Below are positions 43,172 through 46,732 of a stretch of DNA of 46,732 nucleotides, piece by piece. Source of the stretch: Deltaproteobacteria bacterium (GTDB lineage: Bacteria > Myxococcota_A > UBA796 > SXON01); the NCBI GenBank assembly GCA_014191855.1, contig BJHF01000052.1:1-46732 (forward strand), read 5' to 3'. A program made the position numbers and the translations under genes. The first letter of the stretch is position 1. Every line of letters starts with the position of its first letter. Below the pieces are notes generated by a model, which saw nothing but the letters and a program-made list of their open reading frames with translations, searched no databases and was not told where the DNA came from.

Positions 43172-43203
43172 GGTATCATAGGCGATACCGAATCATCGGT
43201 CAA
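43172..43203 (-). promoter_or_regulatory. PIN/RHH promoter with operator palindrome over the -10
   Basis: Reading the minus strand, TTGACC (-35, 43203-43198) is followed by exactly 17 bases and TATGAT (-10, 43180-43175), close to the sigma70 consensus. The palindrome GGTATC-N6-GATACC (43172-43189) covers the -10, the position expected for antitoxin autorepression. Counting from the -10, +1 falls on 43168, the first base of the toxin GTG. Confidence 0.75.
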
Positions 43204-43398
43204 GGCGGTCCTTGTTGCCATTGCCGCGATGGACCCCGCGGTTCGCCTGGCGCGGGCAAATCACGCGGATCGAGGAAGCGGGCGGACTCTCGGCTACCAG
43301 CTCCCGCCGGGCCCGCCGTGGGGTTCATGGGGACAATGGTCGGCAGCGTTCGACGCTCCCGACGTCCGCGCTCCCCGAAGCCGAGACTGACGGCACCA

Positions 43399-44367
43399 TC
43401 ACCGGGTGAAAAGTTCATCCAAGAATTTCCGCAGCACGGCGGTCGCCTCCGCCAAAGACATCCTCGGGCCCCAGTACATCGGCCCGATGGCGCTCCAGGC
43501 CGCCTCCAACTCTTGCCAACGGTGTCCCTCGCCCGGATGGAAGGCGGCGTGGGAGGATGCCGGCATCGGCTTGCGATCCTCGCCGTCCAACCGCGTCACC
43601 AGGTTCGCGAGGCCGTCCTCCAATGGGGGCAAAGACTCGCGGAGTTCGACGATGTGGGCGGCATCCTCGTAGTGGCGCACGAAGTCGGCTGCGGCCTTGC
43701 CTTTGTCGAACTTGCGGGCGATCGCCTCCAGCTTTTCCAGGCACGTGACCATCGGGTGTACACAGCGCACGGCGGTGGGGCGGTTGTCCACGAATCCGTC
43801 GAGTTGGCCGTGGGAGGTCAGGTGATCGTGGACCCACGACGATAGGGAGCGTTCGACCGACGGTACGATTCGCGCTTGGCCGACTTCGAGCAGGACGAAC
43901 GGCCTCATGTCCGCGGGGAGAAGTTCGGCGTGCAGGATTGGGTAGAGCACCTCCAGCCATGCAGATCGGACTCGATCATCCGATCCGAGCGGGTTCCGCC
44001 GGATGGTGCACCCGGGAATGTCTACCGTGGCGTTGAGGGCGTCGAACCAGACGTCGCGCTCAGCCGTTCCCAATTCTCTGCGCCGCTTGTTCTTGTCGTC
44101 CCAGGGGAGCGTCGGGTTCGTGAGCCCAGGAACGCGACCTGCATCGAGCCGAAGGTCGAGATCCTCCGAGAAACGCTCGATCAGGGAGAAGCCCTTCGAA
44201 AGCGAGGTGCCGCCTTTGAACCAAATGGCGAAGCCCTGCGCGTCGAGCGCCCAGAGCACGTGCGTGACCCAGTAGTCTTTCTCGACGAAGGCTATTTGCC
44301 TCCGGGTAGCGCTCGCGACGATCCCAAGCAGATCGTTCCACTCCGGGTCCTGGTGGACGAAATTCAT
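43399..44367 (-). CDS. abiEii: AbiEii/AbiGii family nucleotidyltransferase toxin
   Basis: A 322-residue DUF1814-type nucleotidyltransferase toxin. Motif I is WFKGGTSLSKGF (residues 49-60), and motif II is RFSEDLDLRL with Asp69/Asp71 as metal ligands. LEKLEAIARKFDKGKAAADF with RHYEDAAHI is the downstream Lys/Asp block of the family. Such toxins transfer nucleotides to RNA (tRNA for the MenT relatives) and, with AbiEi, form type IV toxin-antitoxin systems that can abort phage infection. The ATG at 44367 overlaps the abiEi stop (ATGA). All core motifs are intact. Confidence 0.93.
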   Translation of the reverse strand: MNFVHQDPEWNDLLGIVASATRRQIAFVEKDYWVTHVLWALDAQGFAIWFKGGTSLSKGFSLIERFSEDLDLRLDAGRVPGLTNPTLPWDDKNKRRRELGTAERDVWFDALNATVDIPGCTIRRNPLGSDDRVRSAWLEVLYPILHAELLPADMRPFVLLEVGQARIVPSVERSLSSWVHDHLTSHGQLDGFVDNRPTAVRCVHPMVTCLEKLEAIARKFDKGKAAADFVRHYEDAAHIVELRESLPPLEDGLANLVTRLDGEDRKPMPASSHAAFHPGEGHRWQELEAAWSAIGPMYWGPRMSLAEATAVLRKFLDELFTR

Positions 44368-44945
44368 ACGGCAGCCCCCTGAACGACGCAGCGCATGAGC
44401 TTCGCGTCTGCTCCCGTGCCGAACCGCTCGGCCATCTCCAGGAGCCGAGCGCGGTCGAAGCGTCCGTGCGCCACGGCGCTGACGAGATTGTGGAGGAGGT
44501 CGGCGGGGTCCAGTCCGGCCGCGTCGGTGTGCCGAAGGAGATCGACGACGAACCACTCGGCCGTCAGGTCCCGCGGGAACGCCACGCGCCGGAGTTGGAA
44601 GGTGCGGCCACCCAACGTGACCGAGCCGGTCCGCTTGGTGTTGTAGACGATCGGGTGGACGTGCAACGCGGTGCTTCCCAGTCCGAGGGCGTTCCATCGC
44701 ACCGGACCCGTGACGACGTAGGGGCCGCCATCGAGCAGAGCGTCGAGGAGTGCCGAATCGCTGGGTGGCGCCGCTCCGAATTTCGTGAGCTTCGGCACGA
44801 AAAGGAATCCGTGCCCGAGCCGTTGCACGAGCCCGTCGCGTTCCAGCCTCTGAGCTAGCCGCGTGGGGTTCTCGCCCCACCGGCGCAGCGCGGCCGTGCG
44901 GAACACCGTACCGGGGTCGAGGGCGACGGTCGCGCCGGGCGGCAT
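44364..44945 (-). CDS. abiEi: AbiEi-type antitoxin/transcriptional repressor
   Basis: A 193-residue protein in the antitoxin position of the AbiE pair. The N-terminus is a winged helix (VFRTAALRRWGENPTRLAQR, then LERDGLVQRLGHGFLFVP). The C-terminal part, typical of the AbiEi_4-like region, includes PYVVTGPVRWNALGLGSTAL, VYNTKRTGSVTLGGRTFQL and FVVDLLRHTDAAGLDPADLL. AbiEi proteins repress their own operon and block the toxin without a stable complex. Start ATG 44945 has GGAGA (minus strand, 44959-44955) nine bases upstream. The promoter reads TTGACC-17-TACGCT. Confidence 0.88.
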   Translation of the reverse strand: MPPGATVALDPGTVFRTAALRRWGENPTRLAQRLERDGLVQRLGHGFLFVPKLTKFGAAPPSDSALLDALLDGGPYVVTGPVRWNALGLGSTALHVHPIVYNTKRTGSVTLGGRTFQLRRVAFPRDLTAEWFVVDLLRHTDAAGLDPADLLHNLVSAVAHGRFDRARLLEMAERFGTGADAKLMRCVVQGAAV

Positions 44946-44968
44946 GGTATGAATTCTCCGCTGAATGC

Positions 44969-45001
44969 CTACAGCGTAGTCCCCACCGTCGCCGGGGTCA
45001 A
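44969..45001 (-). promoter_or_regulatory. AbiE operon promoter with palindrome over the -10
   Basis: On the minus strand TTGACC (45001-44996) is followed by 17 bases and TACGCT (44978-44973), which keeps the three most conserved -10 positions. The small palindrome CTAC-GCT-GTAG (44979-44969) covers the -10, as expected for self-repression. The predicted transcript start is 44966, giving a 21-base leader containing GGAGA. Confidence 0.55.
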
Positions 45002-45445
45002 GCGTGTGAGGCCATCATCCCCGGGCTGTGCGAGAGGCGGCGACGATCGTGTTGACCGTTATGCTCGCGGGTCGCCGGCAGTGGGGGGCCCGCTGCGTAG
45101 TGCTACCAAGCACCCCCGGGCCCGCCGAAGGGGTCATCGGCGCGCTATCGGGTGGTCTTGGCGGCCCCCGTCCACCGACCCCGCGCCCGCACCCTCCAGG
45201 GCCATAAGTAATTCACGAATTCACGGCAGCACCGTCGCCCGATTCCGCGCGGAGGTGCTCCCCACCCTCCTGGGGCCCTCCTGGGGATCCGCACCCGCTC
45301 CGTCACCCATGTCGCGGGTCACGATCGGCTCAAGGCCGATCCAGCCCTCGCCACCGGCACCAGCCCGCCCGGGTCCCGTTGTCCTGCCGCGTCGCTCGCG
45401 TGCTCCGGCGGCGCTACCCGCGGACGGAGCGGATAAGGAAGGACC

Positions 45446-45517
45446 GTGCCCCTCGGGAAGTACGACGTCCACGGCCACCAAGGATTCTACGAAGTCCAGA
45501 AACCGGGTAGCCTTTGA
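45446..45517 (+). CDS. Possible small ORF or remnant, 23 residues
   Basis: A GTG at 45446 follows GGAAGGA (45437-45443). The frame reads PLGKYDVHGHQGFYEVQKPG and stops at 45515-45517, just after an upstream in-frame TAA. The peptide has normal amino-acid composition, unlike the surrounding Arg/Pro-rich frames. It may be a broken piece of a former toxin or effector gene or a real small peptide; I cannot tell which. Confidence 0.25.
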   Translation: MPLGKYDVHGHQGFYEVQKPGSL

Positions 45518-45631
45518 TGCGCAGGTGCTTTGCTGGCTGGCTGAGGCGTACGTGACGAAGCTCCCACGCGGCCGTCGCGTGTTGGGACATTCTGGTCGGC
45601 CTGGAGGGGATACGTGCCGATCAACGGCCCC

Positions 45632-45991
45632 TCACCCTGCTGCCGGTTTGAGGCGATAAAGGACCGTACTCACCCGCTCCCGCACGTCCAGCCACCGAAC
45701 GCCAGAAGTCGGAGGCTCAACCGCGAGCCCGATATGGGCAACGCCGCTTTCAAGGTTCAGAGACATCAGTTCCGGCTCCACGCCTACCGCCAGGAGCCGC
45801 TCCAGGCGCTCCCAGGACGGTGCGCGGTCCCCGGTCAAAATGAAGTGCAGATGCAGTGTCGCCCAAGCGTGTTCTTCGTCCAACTGCAGATCCAGTTCTA
45901 CAACGCCAGCCCTGTGTCGAAGTGCGACCACGCTTGCGTCGTGAAGTGGAGGGGCGTTCTCGCCCCAGACCTCGAAGGTAGGCTCCATCAT
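45632..45991 (-). CDS. Putative immunity protein (Imm50-like)
   Basis: A 119-residue acidic soluble protein directly after a polymorphic toxin gene, overlapping it by four bases (ATGATGG; ATG 45991 or 45988). That is the standard place for an immunity gene. The N-terminus, with PPLHDASVVALRHRAGVVEL then WATLHLHFI, has the LHDA...L.L pattern of Imm50-type immunity proteins; later strands include LLAVGVEPELMSLNLESG. The family match is by eye. It should bind the toxin domain encoded upstream and protect the producer. Confidence 0.65.
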   Translation of the reverse strand: MMEPTFEVWGENAPPLHDASVVALRHRAGVVELDLQLDEEHAWATLHLHFILTGDRAPSWERLERLLAVGVEPELMSLNLESGVAHIGLAVEPPTSGVRWLDVRERVSTVLYRLKPAAG

Positions 45992-46732
45992 CCCCCCGGC
46001 CGGAGGTGCGAGGCCTTACTCCCCCGTGGAGTCGGGTTGCCGTTGGCGTCGAGGTATAGGTCGCCCTTTCCTGTAGAATTCGGGTTGTATCGGTGATAGT
46101 GGTCCTTGCCCTCCCAGCCGCTCGCGCCCTCCTTTCCGGGATCATACCTGACCCGGTCGCCCGTCTCGGGATTCGTGAATTCCCGAGAGTCGGTGTTCTC
46201 CCGCATGCCTGGATCGGTTGTATCTTGGTAGCCCCGATTCAACAGTTCGTCAGGATTCGTGGGCAAGCCGGGGCCGAGCTTCAGAGCGCTGGCTGCGGCC
46301 ACGTCCTCGGGCGCGGGGGGGGGGGGCGGAGTCGGAGAGGGGAGCGGTGAGGCAGGCTCCGAGATCGGCTCCAAGCGGGCCCCGCTGGCCACCTCCATCT
46401 CCGGGCCCGCCAACTCAGTGGTCGCCACGTTGAAGGCGAACCTCCCTGCCACGCCGGTTTCGACCCCCGCGCGCAGCGCGCCCCGGGCGGCCGGTCCACC
46501 TACTAGTGTGCCCGTTAGAAACCCAGCCGCGAAGTACTCGCTGGCAGAAGCCTTGCCGGAAAGCAACCTCCCTGCCTCCGCCTTGTAGTCCTTCCAATTC
46601 ACGCCAACATCGATAGCGAGGGCAACAAGCGCTACGGCACCGACCGCAGCGACAAACGGGGCGCTGACGATCCCGGCTCCGATGGCCGCTCCGATCACGA
46701 AGCCGGCGGCGATCGCCGCGCCGACGCCCAGG
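45988..46732 (-). CDS. C-terminal part of a polymorphic toxin (partial at window edge)
   Basis: The last 247 codons of a larger gene. The frame is open to the window end (LGVGAAIAAGFVIGAAIG before a GTG at 46698), so the true start lies outside. Visible order: two Ala/Gly-rich hydrophobic helices (AAIAAGFVIGAAIGAGIV; AAVGAVALVALAID), which may be a pore-forming or translocation segment; a small alpha region; a Pro-rich linker; and a C-terminal toxin domain of ~90 residues with TGDRVRYDPGKEGASGWEGK, DHYHRYNPNSTGKGDLYLDA and NPTPRGSKASHLRPGG. The clustered Asp/His residues (KDHYHRY, SHLRPGG) suggest a nuclease, inferred only. An immunity gene follows with an overlap. Rhs or other delivery type cannot be judged from this end. 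Confidence 0.75.
   Translation of the reverse strand, partial: LGVGAAIAAGFVIGAAIGAGIVSAPFVAAVGAVALVALAIDVGVNWKDYKAEAGRLLSGKASASEYFAAGFLTGTLVGGPAARGALRAGVETGVAGRFAFNVATTELAGPEMEVASGARLEPISEPASPLPSPTPPPPPAPEDVAAASALKLGPGLPTNPDELLNRGYQDTTDPGMRENTDSREFTNPETGDRVRYDPGKEGASGWEGKDHYHRYNPNSTGKGDLYLDANGNPTPRGSKASHLRPGG
46315..46326. repeat. Homopolymer of 12 G (C12 on the coding strand) in the toxin gene
   Basis: Twelve consecutive G bases lie in the Pro-rich linker of the toxin gene and encode four of its Pro residues. Slippage by one base would shift the frame before the toxin domain. It is the longest homopolymer I saw in the window. Confidence 0.9.

Larger units (their letters stand above)
44946..45631. 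other. 686-base stretch without a confident gene; degraded remnants
   Basis: Apart from the AbiE promoter at its left end, no open frame here has a plausible composition or start. Frame-broken pieces with protein-like sequence occur on the plus strand (45049-45204 and 45446-45552), suggesting decayed genes. The segment separates the AbiE pair from the immunity gene. Confidence 0.5.

Noticed and set aside
44949..45659. 236-codon plus-strand frame after AbiE
   Set aside because: Pro/Ser/Arg-rich composition and no motif or start signal. It covers the degraded region only by lack of stops.

Overview
The window is a GC-rich bacterial chromosome segment. It carries many secreted or lipid-anchored proteins with Asp-Thr-Gly (DTG)-rich linkers, FG-GAP/VCBS repeats, a MopE-like metal-binding motif, an eight-cysteine-cluster lipoprotein, a CotH lipoprotein, an FHA-sigma54 regulator and a TamA/TamB pair. 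That mix is typical of Myxococcota and related former Deltaproteobacteria, most likely an uncultured lineage. This is inferred from gene content only; there is no rRNA or tRNA gene to confirm it. No CRISPR array, insertion sequence or prophage was seen.

Layout. 0-6.8 kb: an SdhC-like membrane cytochrome coupled to a TetR regulator, a RibD/DHFR-like reductase, an eight-Cys lipoprotein coupled to a subtilisin-type protease, two unknown small proteins, and divergent fdhD and paiB-like genes whose starts nearly coincide. 6.8-11.9 kb: two large lipoproteins with DTG linkers, one an FG-GAP protein and one a beta-helix/hydrolase fusion. 12.1-23.2 kb: a regulatory and polysaccharide block (next paragraph). 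23.3-29.0 kb: a class III nucleotide cyclase, a CotH/VTC gene pair and recQ. 29.0-40.1 kb: a minus-strand run of tamA, tamB and three exported proteins of unknown function. 40.4-42.4 kb: another VCBS lipoprotein. 42.5-46.7 kb: an accessory tail with a PIN/RHH toxin-antitoxin pair, an AbiEi/AbiEii pair, a degraded stretch, and the 3' end of a polymorphic toxin gene with its immunity gene, running off the window.

The most interesting part is 13.8-23.2 kb. Genes overlapping by 4 to 17 bases encode a GAF-SpoIIE phosphatase, a DUF3131 protein, a BcsA-like family 2 glycosyltransferase without PilZ, a STAS anti-sigma-factor antagonist, an RsbW-like kinase and a BcsS-like outer-membrane barrel; a GAF protein follows 16 bases later. 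A GH6 glucanase lies divergently upstream, and a NarL-type two-component system lies next to that. I read a sigma54 promoter just before the phosphatase gene and two tandem palindromic sites about 75-100 bases above it. An FHA-sigma54 activator is encoded convergently at the far end. No sigma factor gene is present. I propose a cellulose-like exopolysaccharide machine whose synthase is controlled by partner switching rather than by c-di-GMP.

The second theme is toxin-antitoxin control. Both TA operons have readable TTGACC-17-TAnnnT promoters with a palindrome over the -10, and the PIN toxin transcript is predicted to be leaderless.
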